Positions 36,186 to 43,667 of a stretch of 64,000 bases of DNA are shown piece by piece. This DNA comes from Streptomyces aurantiogriseus (GTDB taxonomy: Bacteria; Actinomycetota; Actinomycetes; Streptomycetales; Streptomycetaceae). Below the pieces are notes generated by a model, which saw only the letters and a list, made by a program, of their open reading frames with translations, was not told the origin of the DNA and did no database searches. The stretch is from contig NZ_BMSX01000009.1 of the NCBI RefSeq assembly GCF_014649375.1, positions 248,001 through 312,000 of the forward strand, in the 5' to 3' direction. The position numbers were made by a program, and so were the translations under genes. Within the stretch, counting starts at the first letter, position 1; every line of letters starts with the position of its first letter.

Positions 36186-37835
36186 TCACCTGTTGGCCGC
36201 GAAGTCCTTCGCGAACTCCTCGGCCATTCTGTCGCCGCCCCGGGCCCGCCACTTCTTCACCGCCGCGTCCCATTCGGACAGCGGCAGCCGGCCGGCGACG
36301 ATCCCGGTGACGGTGTCGTCGAGGAGCGCCCTGAGGGTGGTGCCCTGGGCGTTCTTGGTCCGGGACTGCAGGCCGTAGGAGGCGTTGCGGATGGCGCGCG
36401 GGACCGTCTTCTGCTGCCAGGCGTGCAGGGCCCGTACGGCCTCGGGCATGCCGGGCACGAACAGGACCTGGGGGCCTTCGGCGAGGTACTTCAGCGGCAG
36501 GTTGGTGTTGTTCTCGACCTCGCCCAGCTCGGTGGGCTGCGGTGAGCCGTCCTTGCCGCGGGTGAAGTGGGTGCCCTCGACGCCGTAGTGGACGAGTTCC
36601 CACTCCTCGCTGCCGAAGGGGGCGGCCAGGTAGTCGAGGACGCGCAGGAGCAGCTCGATGCGCTCCTTCTTCGCCTTCTTCAGCACCGTGTAGCCGAAGG
36701 AGCGGCGGGCGGCGACGATGCCGCCGGGCTCGCCGTCGACGCTGTACGGCAGCGCCGCCGCGGGGGTCAGCTTGCCGCGGGACTCCCGGAACTTGGGCAG
36801 GTATGCGCCGAATCCGTCCTGCATGGAGCCGACCGTGCCGTTGTAGTAGAGCGTGGTCAGGTCGATCTGGGAGATGGACGTGGCGTCGGGGTGGTAGCAG
36901 CCGCTCTTGCGCAGTTCGGCCTGGAAGGCGATCGACGCCTTGTAGCGCTCGTCGGCGCAGCCCGGGCGGAAGGCGCCGGCCTCGGTGACGGCCCACTCCT
37001 GGGGCGCGTTGTGGGCGGCGGAGTGCACGGCGTTGCCGAAGAGGGAGTTGGCGGCGGCGCCGAGCGCATACGTACGGCCGCCGGTCGCCCGTTTCGCGAC
37101 GGCGGCGAAGTCCGTGGAGGTCCAGCCCTCCTTCATGCCCGCGTCGGTGAACAGGCCCTGGTTGAGCCACAGGGTGGAGCCGGGCAGCGGGCGTTCCAGG
37201 GGGATGCCGTGGATGCGGCCGCCGATGCGGCCCATGTCGCGCCAGGCGTGGGTGGGGATGTTCGCGAGGTTGGGGTAGTCGGCGATCGCCGCGCCGGAGA
37301 GGTACGGCGTGAGGTCCTCGGCGCGTCGTTGGACGAACTCGGCCTCGCGGGGCAGCACGAATCCGGAGAAGAGGTTGATGATGTCCGGGAGGGCGTCGGG
37401 GTCGGCGGCCATGACGGTCGCCATCTTCTTCTGGTAGTCGGCCTGGGCGACGATCGTGTACTCGATCTTCACGCCGAGGGCCTTCTCGACGGCCGCCCAG
37501 AAGCGGTTGGCGGAGGCGGGCTTCGGAGGAGTGCCGAAGGAGACCGACATGACCTTGATGGTGGAGCCGTCGCCCGGGGTGCGGGAGACGGACTTCACCA
37601 GGTCGGCGGGGTAGGCGGTGTAGCCGGCCTGGACGCCGGCGTCGGTGGGGGCGAGGTCCGGCTGGGGGCCCTTGGCGGGTGTGTGGGCGGGCCAGGCGGC
37701 GAGTTTCTTGCCGGCGTTGGAGACGTCGCCACCGCCGGACTCGGTGGAGCAGGCGGTCAGCAGACCGGGGACGGAGACGGCGGCGCCGCCGACGGCCATG
37801 GAGCGCAGCAGGGTACGTCGGGACATGCGGGGCAT
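36186..37835 (-). CDS. Extracellular solute-binding lipoprotein (sugar ABC transporter, LplA-like)
   Basis: Binding protein of 549 residues for a carbohydrate ABC importer. The N-terminus combines a twin-arginine motif (SRRTLLRSMAVGG) with a lipobox (LLTAC), so it is probably a Tat-exported lipoprotein. The large size and sequences such as FGTPPKPASANRFWAAVEKALGVKIEYTIV and WEYxVHYGVEGTHF-like segments fit the LplA/YtcQ group, often linked to complex plant-derived oligosaccharides. It sits between the permease genes and lacI in one operon. Confidence 0.92.
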   Translation of the reverse strand: MPRMSRRTLLRSMAVGGAAVSVPGLLTACSTESGGGDVSNAGKKLAAWPAHTPAKGPQPDLAPTDAGVQAGYTAYPADLVKSVSRTPGDGSTIKVMSVSFGTPPKPASANRFWAAVEKALGVKIEYTIVAQADYQKKMATVMAADPDALPDIINLFSGFVLPREAEFVQRRAEDLTPYLSGAAIADYPNLANIPTHAWRDMGRIGGRIHGIPLERPLPGSTLWLNQGLFTDAGMKEGWTSTDFAAVAKRATGGRTYALGAAANSLFGNAVHSAAHNAPQEWAVTEAGAFRPGCADERYKASIAFQAELRKSGCYHPDATSISQIDLTTLYYNGTVGSMQDGFGAYLPKFRESRGKLTPAAALPYSVDGEPGGIVAARRSFGYTVLKKAKKERIELLLRVLDYLAAPFGSEEWELVHYGVEGTHFTRGKDGSPQPTELGEVENNTNLPLKYLAEGPQVLFVPGMPEAVRALHAWQQKTVPRAIRNASYGLQSRTKNAQGTTLRALLDDTVTGIVAGRLPLSEWDAAVKKWRARGGDRMAEEFAKDFAANR

Positions 37836-37901
37836 GAGCGGATGACCTTTCGTAGCGCGGCTCTTGACGGGTGGCAGCCGGCGTCGCGGCCGGCTGGTGT
37901 C

Positions 37902-38801
37902 TCAGCTCTTGACGGCGCCGGTGAGCACGCCCTTGGTGAAGTACCTCTGCAGGAACGGGTAGACGAGCAGGATCGGCACGGTGGCGATCACCAGCACCGC
38001 CATCTGCACGGTCTGCGGTGCGGTGACCGTGCCCTCGCCGGTGGTGGCGTCGGTGAGGCCGGAGCCGGCCACCACGTAGGTGCGCAGGACCTGCTGCAGG
38101 GGCCAGTGGTCGCTCTCCAGGTAGAGCGAGGCGTAGAACCAGGAGTTCCAGTACGCCACCGCGTAGAACAGGCCGACCACGGCGAGCGCGGCCTTGGACA
38201 GGGGCAGGACGACCGAGACCAGCACCCGCCAGTCCCCGGCCCCGTCGAGGCGCGCCGCCTCGTACAGCTCCTCGGGGATGCCCTGGAAGAAGCCGCGCAG
38301 GACGACGAGGTTGAAGACGTTCACGAGGACGGGCAGGACCAGCGAGGCGTAGCTGTCCAGCAGGCCCAGCTCCTTGACCAGCAGGAAGCTCGGGATCATG
38401 CCGGGCGGGAAGAGGAAGGTGAACAGAACGAGGAGCAGGACGGGCTTGCCGCCGAAGACGCCGGGGCGGGAGAGGGCGTAGGCGAGGGTCACGGTGCAGG
38501 CGAGGCTGAGCAGGGTGCCGACGACGGTGACGCCCGCGCTGACGCCGAGGGCGTGGGTGACGATGCCGCCGTCGAAGATGTCCCGGTACGCCTTGAGCGT
38601 CGGCTCGGTCGGCCAGAGCACCCAGCCGCCGTTGTCGACGACCTCGTCGGTGGAGGCCAGCGAGGTCGAGACGATGACGAGGAAGGGCACGCAGACCAGC
38701 AGGACGACGGTCGCGAGGGCGATGACCTTCCCGGCCTGCGTGAGGGGCTTCGGCTTCTCCATCCAGCCGGGCCGGACGGGGGTGCGGGCGTGGCTGCTCA
38801 C
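37902..38801 (-). CDS. Sugar ABC permease (MalG/YtcP/LplC-like)
   Basis: A 299-residue inner-membrane permease with six hydrophobic helices and the cytoplasmic EAA loop EELYEAARLDGAGDWRVLVSVVLPLSKAALA near the middle. The late PFLQRYFTKGVLTGAVK ending is characteristic of this family. The GTG at 38801 overlaps the stop of the first permease as GTGA. The operon encodes no ATPase; Streptomyces sugar importers of this kind are generally served by the shared ATPase MsiK (established for several systems, assumed here). Confidence 0.93.
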   Translation of the reverse strand: MSSHARTPVRPGWMEKPKPLTQAGKVIALATVVLLVCVPFLVIVSTSLASTDEVVDNGGWVLWPTEPTLKAYRDIFDGGIVTHALGVSAGVTVVGTLLSLACTVTLAYALSRPGVFGGKPVLLLVLFTFLFPPGMIPSFLLVKELGLLDSYASLVLPVLVNVFNLVVLRGFFQGIPEELYEAARLDGAGDWRVLVSVVLPLSKAALAVVGLFYAVAYWNSWFYASLYLESDHWPLQQVLRTYVVAGSGLTDATTGEGTVTAPQTVQMAVLVIATVPILLVYPFLQRYFTKGVLTGAVKS

Positions 38802-39769
38802 TTGTAGACCCCCTGTTCGCCGAGGCGGTGGGCGACCTTGTTGGCGGCGTAGACGAGGAGGGCGCCGACGACGCCCTTGAACAGGCCCGCGGCGGCCGCG
38901 AAGCCGTAGTCGCCGCCGACGATGCCCTGGTAGTAGACGAAGGTGTCGATGATCTCGGCGGCCTGAGGACCGACCGCGTCGCGTTGGAGCAGCATCTGTT
39001 CGAAGCCGACGGAGAGGATGTCGCCGAGCCGCATGATCAGCAGCAGGACGATCACGGGGCGGATGGCGGGCAGGGTGACGTGCCAGAAGCGCCGCCAGGG
39101 GCCTGCTCCGTCGAGGGCGGCGGCCTCGTACTGCTGCTCGTCGACCTGGGCCAGCGCGGCGAGGAAGATGATCGTGCCCCAGCCGGCGTCCTTCCAGATC
39201 ACCTGCGCGACGACGAGCGGCCGGAAGGCGTCGGGGTTGCCGATGAGGTCGACGGTGTGCAGGCCCATGCCGTCCAGCGAGGAGTTGAGCAGCCCGGTGT
39301 CGCCGAGCACCTGCTGGAAGAGGGCGACGACGATCACCCACGAGATGAAGTGCGGCAGGTACGCCACCGACTGCACGAAGCGCCGCACCGAGCTCCAGGT
39401 GAGGCTGTGCAGCAGCAGGGCGAGGCCGAGCGGGACCGGGAAGTAGAAGACGAGCTGGAGGACCGCGATCCAGAGGGTGTTGAGGACCGCCGCCCAGAAC
39501 TCCCCGTCCTCGAACATGCGCTGGAAGTTGCCCAGGCCGACCCAGGGGCTGCCCCAGAGACCGTCGAAGGGCACGTACTCCTTGAACGCGATGACGTTGC
39601 CGGCCAGTGCGCCGTAGTGGAACAGCAGGAAGTAGGCGAGCCCGGGCAGCATGAGCAGCAGGAGGACGGAGCTTTGAAAGCGTTTTCGCGTTGGACGTGC
39701 GCCGCCCGACCGGTGCCGAGCACTGCCGACCCCCTTTTCACCTGTGCGTTCCCGTAGGGCAACGGCCAC
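38798..39769 (-). CDS. Sugar ABC permease (MalF/LplB-like)
   Basis: First gene of the ABC operon, 323 residues. It has an Arg-rich N-terminal tail, six hydrophobic helices and the EAA loop DEQQYEAAALDGAGPWRRFWHVTLPAIRPVIV, with LplB-like YLPHFISWVIVVALFQQVL. The GTG at 39769 is preceded by a strong GAGGGGGA ribosome site. Codons ~28-31 (TRKRF) coincide with a LacI-type operator (39676-39687), so the N-terminal tail may be partly shaped by a regulatory site. Confidence 0.93.
   Translation of the reverse strand: MAVALRERTGEKGVGSARHRSGGARPTRKRFQSSVLLLLMLPGLAYFLLFHYGALAGNVIAFKEYVPFDGLWGSPWVGLGNFQRMFEDGEFWAAVLNTLWIAVLQLVFYFPVPLGLALLLHSLTWSSVRRFVQSVAYLPHFISWVIVVALFQQVLGDTGLLNSSLDGMGLHTVDLIGNPDAFRPLVVAQVIWKDAGWGTIIFLAALAQVDEQQYEAAALDGAGPWRRFWHVTLPAIRPVIVLLLIMRLGDILSVGFEQMLLQRDAVGPQAAEIIDTFVYYQGIVGGDYGFAAAAGLFKGVVGALLVYAANKVAHRLGEQGVYK
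39676..39687. promoter_or_regulatory. LacI-type operator inside the first permease gene
   Basis: GAAAGCGTTTTC, a CG-centred near-palindrome. Its complement shares the 11-mer AAAACGCTTTC exactly with the promoter operator at 39807-39821, centre to centre 132 bases apart. Two such sites could support repression by DNA looping. Confidence 0.65.
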
Positions 39770-39803
39770 GGGTCCCCCTCATGTCTCGGAGTCGAGTGAG
39801 AGG

Positions 39804-39832
39804 AAGTTAAAACGCTTTCATGGGTCGGTCAA
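39804..39832 (-). promoter_or_regulatory. Promoter of the sugar ABC operon with embedded LacI operator
   Basis: On the minus strand: -35 TTGACC (39827-39832), a 17-base spacer, and -10 TAACTT (39804-39809), 35 bases before the permease start. The CG-centred LacI-type operator TGAAAGCGTTTTAA (39807-39821 region) fills the spacer and -10, the ideal place for repression by the LacI protein encoded in this operon. Confidence 0.8.
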
Positions 39833-39859
39833 CAGCCCTGACAGAGAAGGGCCGTTGAC
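39827..39859 (-). terminator. Hairpin downstream of the amidohydrolase gene
   Basis: Arms 39827-39839 and 39847-39859 form a 13-bp stem with one mismatch. It lies just past the amidohydrolase stop (39886) and overlaps the -35 of the next promoter, so it could separate the two minus-strand operons. No T-run follows. Confidence 0.45.
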
Positions 39860-39865
39860 CGTGTG

Positions 39866-39879
39866 TCGAAAGTTTTCGA
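39866..39879. promoter_or_regulatory. Additional palindrome upstream of the sugar ABC promoter
   Basis: TCGAAAGTTTTCGA has perfect 6-bp arms around GT. It resembles LacI-type half sites but lacks the CG centre, and lies ~34 bases upstream of the -35. It might be an auxiliary operator or the site of another regulator. Confidence 0.4.
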
Positions 39880-39885
39880 GTGCCT

Positions 39886-40977
39886 CTAGTCGACGACGCG
39901 TCCGTCGAGCACCACGCGCCGGGGCGCCGCCAGGACCCGTACGTCCGCACGCGGATCGGTCTCACAGACGACGAGGTCCGCCGCGGCTCCCTCTTCCAGC
40001 CCGGGCCGGCCGAGCCACCTGCGGGCCGCCCAGGTCGTCGCCCCGAGGGCGTCGACCGGGGGGATGCCCGCCGTGACCAGTTCGGCGACCTCGGCTGCCA
40101 CCAGGCCGTGCGGCAGGCTGCCGCCCGCGTCGGTGCCGACGTAGACCGGGATGCCGGCGTCGTAGGCGTTGCGGACGGTGTCGTAGCGGCGGGCGTGGAG
40201 GCGGCGCATGTGGGCGGACCAGGTCGGGTACTTGCTCTCGCCGCCGTCGGCCAGCTTGGGGAAGGTCGCGATGTTGACCAGCGTGGGGACGATCGCCACC
40301 CCGCGGGACGCGAAGAGCGGGATCAGGTCCTCGGTCAGGCCCGTCGCGTGTTCGATGCAGTCGATGCCGGACTCGACGAGGTCCTGCAGGGAGTCCTCCG
40401 AGAAGCAGTGGGCCGTCACCCTCGCCCCCAGGCGGTGGGCCTCCGTGATCGCCGCCTCGACGGCCTCGCGCGGCCAGCAGGCCGACAGGTCGCCCGTCTC
40501 GCGGTCGATCCAGTCGCCGACCAGCTTGACCCAGCCGTCGCCGCGCCGAGCCTCCTGGGCGACGTACGCGACCAGGTCCTCCGGTTCGATCTCCCAGGCG
40601 TAGCCGCGGATGTAGCGGCGGGTGCGGGCGATGTGCCGGCCCGCGCGGATGATCTTCGGGAGGTCCTCGCGGTCGTCGATCCAGCGGGTGTCGGAGGGGG
40701 AGCCCGCGTCGCGGATCAGCAGCGTCCCGGCCTCCCTGTCCGTCAGCGCCTGCTTCTCCGCGACGTCCTCCGGCACCGGCCCGTGCGGGCCGAGGCCCAC
40801 ATGGCAGTGGGCGTCGACCAGGCCGGGCAGCGCCCAGCCCCGCACCGTGCGGATGTCACGGGCGCCGACGGGACGGTCGTAGGAGATCCGGCCGTCGACG
40901 ACCCACAGTTCGTCACGGACGTCGTCGGGTCCGACCAGGACCCTGCCCTTCACGTGCAGCACCGCTCGATCGCTCAT
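39886..40977 (-). CDS. Amidohydrolase-family metal-dependent hydrolase
   Basis: Cytoplasmic amidohydrolase-superfamily enzyme of 363 residues with a composite barrel. Metal and catalytic elements are DAHCHVGLG (HxH), the Lys in GWVKLVGDW, His in VTAHCFSEDS, His in CIEHATGL and Asp in VGTDAGGSLPHGL, close to the imidazolonase/prolidase-like branch. The ATG at 40977 is chosen because AAGGTG sits 7 bases upstream; an in-frame GTG at 40986 is an alternative. It directly follows the amino-acid ABC genes (15 bases), so it probably processes the imported compound or a derivative (inference). Confidence 0.88.
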   Translation of the reverse strand: MSDRAVLHVKGRVLVGPDDVRDELWVVDGRISYDRPVGARDIRTVRGWALPGLVDAHCHVGLGPHGPVPEDVAEKQALTDREAGTLLIRDAGSPSDTRWIDDREDLPKIIRAGRHIARTRRYIRGYAWEIEPEDLVAYVAQEARRGDGWVKLVGDWIDRETGDLSACWPREAVEAAITEAHRLGARVTAHCFSEDSLQDLVESGIDCIEHATGLTEDLIPLFASRGVAIVPTLVNIATFPKLADGGESKYPTWSAHMRRLHARRYDTVRNAYDAGIPVYVGTDAGGSLPHGLVAAEVAELVTAGIPPVDALGATTWAARRWLGRPGLEEGAAADLVVCETDPRADVRVLAAPRRVVLDGRVVD

Positions 40978-40991
40978 GTACTGCACCTTAG

Positions 40992-41804
40992 TCAGGCGCC
41001 GCTGCCGCCGACCTGGTCCGAGGTCTCCTCCTCCACCTCGGCCATCGCCGGGTCGAGGAGACGGGAGAGGAAGTGGCGGGTGCGTTCGTGGCGGGGGTTG
41101 CCGATCACCTGCTCGGGGGTGCCGTCCTCGACGATCACACCGCCGTCCATGAAGACGACCCGGTCGGCGACCTCGCGGGCGAAGGTCATCTCATGGGTGA
41201 CCACCATCATGGTCATCCCGTCCCGGGCGAGCATGCGCATGACCGCGAGGACGTCGCCCACCAGCTCCGGGTCGAGCGCCGAGGTCGGTTCGTCGAACAG
41301 CATCACCTCCGGGCCCATGGCGAGGGCACGGGCGATCGCCACCCGCTGCTGCTGCCCGCCGGAGAGGGAGGCGGGGTAGGCGCTCGCCTTCTCCGACAGA
41401 CCGACACGCTCCAGGTTCTCCGCGGCCACCTTCGCGGCCTGCGCCTTGTCACGCCGGAGCACCCGACGCTGCGGCAGCGTCAGGTTCTCGGTCACCGTCA
41501 GGTGCGGGAAGAGGTTGAACTGCTGGAAGACCATGCCGATCCGGCGGCGTACGGCGTCGATGTCGACGTCGGGGTCGGTCAGCTCGGTGCCACCCACGAA
41601 GACCTGGCCCTTCGTGGGCTCCTCCAGGAGGTTCACGCAGCGCAGCAGCGTCGACTTGCCCGAACCCGACGGGCCGATGACACAGACGACCTCGCCCTGG
41701 TTGATCTCCAGGTCGATGCCCTTGAGGACCTCGTTGGCGCCGAAGGACTTGTGCAGGCCGCGTACGTCGATCTCCGGACGCGCCGCAAGAGACTTCTCGC
41801 TCAT
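40992..41804 (-). CDS. Polar amino-acid ABC transporter ATPase (GlnQ/GluA-like)
   Basis: ATP-binding subunit of 270 residues. Walker A is IGPSGSGKST, the Q-loop FQQFNLFPHLTV, the signature LSGGQQQRVAIARAL, Walker B VMLFDEPTSALDP and the H-loop VVTHEM. The fit is to the polar amino-acid transport family. The ATG at 41804 overlaps the permease stop (ATGA). The C-terminal ~15 residues are acidic. Confidence 0.95.
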   Translation of the reverse strand: MSEKSLAARPEIDVRGLHKSFGANEVLKGIDLEINQGEVVCVIGPSGSGKSTLLRCVNLLEEPTKGQVFVGGTELTDPDVDIDAVRRRIGMVFQQFNLFPHLTVTENLTLPQRRVLRRDKAQAAKVAAENLERVGLSEKASAYPASLSGGQQQRVAIARALAMGPEVMLFDEPTSALDPELVGDVLAVMRMLARDGMTMMVVTHEMTFAREVADRVVFMDGGVIVEDGTPEQVIGNPRHERTRHFLSRLLDPAMAEVEEETSDQVGGSGA

Positions 41805-42634
41805 TTCACGGCCTCCTGGGCCTTCGCCTCCATGCGGCGTACGACGAAGCCGAGCGGGATCGTCACCAGCAGGTAGCACAGGCCGGCGACGAGGATCGGC
41901 GTGGAGTTGGCGGTGGTGCTGGCCAGGTCGCGGCCGAACTTGGACAGTTCGCGCTCCTCCAACGTGACGCCGAGGAGCAGCACGAGCGAGGAGTCCTTGA
42001 AGAGGATGATGAACTCGTTCGTCATCGGCGGGAGGATGATCCGGAACGCCTGGGGAATGATGATCGAGATCATGGCCCGGGCGGGCGAGAAGCCGAGCGA
42101 ACGGGCAGCCTCCATCTGGCCCTTGGGCACCGCCTGGATGCCGGCTCGGAAGGTCTCCGCCAGGTACGCGGCCCCGACCAGACCGAGCGCGATGGCGGCC
42201 TTGCCGTATGTCCCACCGACGATCTCCGTGCCCGGGAAGGCCAGGGGGACCGCCACGCCGATGAAAATGAAGATCAGCAGGGCGGGCAGGCCGCGGAAGA
42301 TCTCGATGTAGACGCCGGCGACCCAGCGGTACGGCCCGACGGACGACAGACGCATCAGAGCGATCACCAGCCCGAGCGTCAGAGCGAAGACGAACCCGGA
42401 CACGGTGTACAGCACGGTGTTCTTCAGCGCCAGCGTGATGACGTCCGGGAACATCTGCCGCGCGACGTCCTTCTGCGCGAACTGGTTCTGCAGCCGGTCC
42501 CAGTCGGCCGCGAGCGCGAAGGCGACCACGGCCGCGACGAAGACGACGTACTGGAGACCCCGCGACAGACTGCGCTTCTGGCGCCGGGTGAGGCCCTTCC
42601 TCCTGGGCTGTACCTCTATGTCCGTGGCGGTCAT
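41801..42634 (-). CDS. Polar amino-acid ABC permease (HisM/GluD-like)
   Basis: A 277-residue permease of the His/Glu/Gln/Arg/opine family. It has a basic N-terminus (QPRRKGLTRRQKRSLSRG), about five to six helices, the diagnostic EIFRGLPALLIFIFI and the EAA loop GQMEAARSLGFSPARAMISIIIPQAFRIILPPMTNEFI. The single permease probably forms a homodimer. ATGA overlaps with the binding-protein gene upstream and the ATPase gene downstream show a tightly coupled operon. Confidence 0.95.
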   Translation of the reverse strand: MTATDIEVQPRRKGLTRRQKRSLSRGLQYVVFVAAVVAFALAADWDRLQNQFAQKDVARQMFPDVITLALKNTVLYTVSGFVFALTLGLVIALMRLSSVGPYRWVAGVYIEIFRGLPALLIFIFIGVAVPLAFPGTEIVGGTYGKAAIALGLVGAAYLAETFRAGIQAVPKGQMEAARSLGFSPARAMISIIIPQAFRIILPPMTNEFIILFKDSSLVLLLGVTLEERELSKFGRDLASTTANSTPILVAGLCYLLVTIPLGFVVRRMEAKAQEAVK

Positions 42635-43482
42635 GAGGCGGCCGGGGAGGCGGCGGACTCGTCGTAGGGGCCGATCCACTGCTCGTACAGCTTCTTGTAC
42701 GTGCCGTCGGCCTTGGCGTCGGCGAGCGCCTTGTCGATGGCGGCGAGCAGCTTGGTGTTGCCCTTCTTCACCGTGAAGCCGTACTGCTCGCCGGTGTTGA
42801 GGTTGTCGACGACCTCGAACTTGTCGGCGGTGGCCTTGTCCTTCAGCCAGCCCTGGACGACCGGGTAGTCGATGACGACGGCCTTGACCTGGCCGGTGCG
42901 CAGGCCGTTGAGGACAGCGTCGGAGGACTCGAAGGAGACCGGGTCGAAGCCCTGCTTCTTCGCGTAGTCCTCGCCGGTGGTCTGCGCCTGGGCGCCGAGC
43001 TTGACGTTCTTGGACTTGACGTCGGCGAGGGAGTTCACGCCGGCGTTCTTGTCGACCAGGACGGCCTGGGTGGCGTCGAAGTACGGGTCGGAGAAGTCGA
43101 CGTTCTTCTTGCGCTCCTCGGTGATGGTCATGCCGGCCGCGGCCAGGTCGCACTCACCGGAGTTGAGGAAGGCGCCCGTCTTGAAGTTCTCGAAGGGCGT
43201 GTCCAGGATCTCCTGCTTCACGCCGAGGTCCTTGGCGACGAGGTCGACCAGCGCGACGTCGAAGCCCTGGACCTTGCCGTCGATCTCCGACTGGAACGGC
43301 GGGTACGGCAGGTGGGTGCAGGTGGTGAGCTGTCCGGCCTTGACGAGCTCGACCCCGCCGGCGGCGGTCTTGGAGCCGCTGCCGCCGTCGTCGGTGGAGG
43401 TACAGGCAGTCACGAGCATCAGCCCGGCCGTCGCGGTGATGGCGGCCAGGATGCGGGTCCGGCGCCCGGGGAGCGTGTTCAC
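42631..43482 (-). CDS. Polar amino-acid binding lipoprotein (glutamate/cystine-type SBP3)
   Basis: A 283-residue extracytoplasmic binding protein (SBP_bac_3). Lipoprotein signal with lipobox LVTAC near residue 27. The mature part has the YPPFQSEIDGKVQGFDVALVDLVAKDLG opening and CDLAAAGMTITEERKKNVDFSDPYFDATQAV, both classic for this family. The GTG at 43482 has GGAAGG 7 bases upstream. It heads the operon, with an excellent promoter at 43526-43553. Confidence 0.95.
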   Translation of the reverse strand: MNTLPGRRTRILAAITATAGLMLVTACTSTDDGGSGSKTAAGGVELVKAGQLTTCTHLPYPPFQSEIDGKVQGFDVALVDLVAKDLGVKQEILDTPFENFKTGAFLNSGECDLAAAGMTITEERKKNVDFSDPYFDATQAVLVDKNAGVNSLADVKSKNVKLGAQAQTTGEDYAKKQGFDPVSFESSDAVLNGLRTGQVKAVVIDYPVVQGWLKDKATADKFEVVDNLNTGEQYGFTVKKGNTKLLAAIDKALADAKADGTYKKLYEQWIGPYDESAASPAAS

Positions 43483-43525
43483 GGCGGGCCTTCCTGTAAG
43501 GGACGTAAGGGAACTATGGGTTCTG

Positions 43526-43553
43526 ATTATAAGGAGGAGTTTGAGGCTCTCAA
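43526..43553 (-). promoter_or_regulatory. Consensus-like promoter of the amino-acid ABC operon
   Basis: Minus strand: -35 TTGAGA (43548-43553), a 16-base spacer and a perfect -10 TATAAT (43526-43531). The predicted start point is about 35-40 bases from the binding-protein GTG. This is unusually close to the housekeeping sigma consensus for Streptomyces, so the transporter may be strongly expressed unless repressed. Confidence 0.82.
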
Positions 43554-43555
43554 AC
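43539..43555. promoter_or_regulatory. Palindromic operator overlapping the -35
   Basis: GTTTGAG-GCT-CTCAAAC, a perfect 7-bp inverted repeat, covers the -35 of the amino-acid ABC promoter. Its position suggests a repressor site; the regulator is not identifiable here. Confidence 0.55.
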
Positions 43556-43667
43556 CAAACCCATGGCTACAGGGCGGTGCCACCTAAGAAGTCGCCAGTC
43601 GGAATGGTGTGGAGCGTGCCGGTTACTCTCGTCACACCTCTACCCCGTGAGTGAAGAGAGCACCGCC

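Noticed and set aside
36567..38807. Long plus-strand open frame opposite the sugar-binding protein and permease genes
   Set aside because: Shadow of high-GC codon usage; Gly/Glu/Val/Asp-rich with no recognisable domain.
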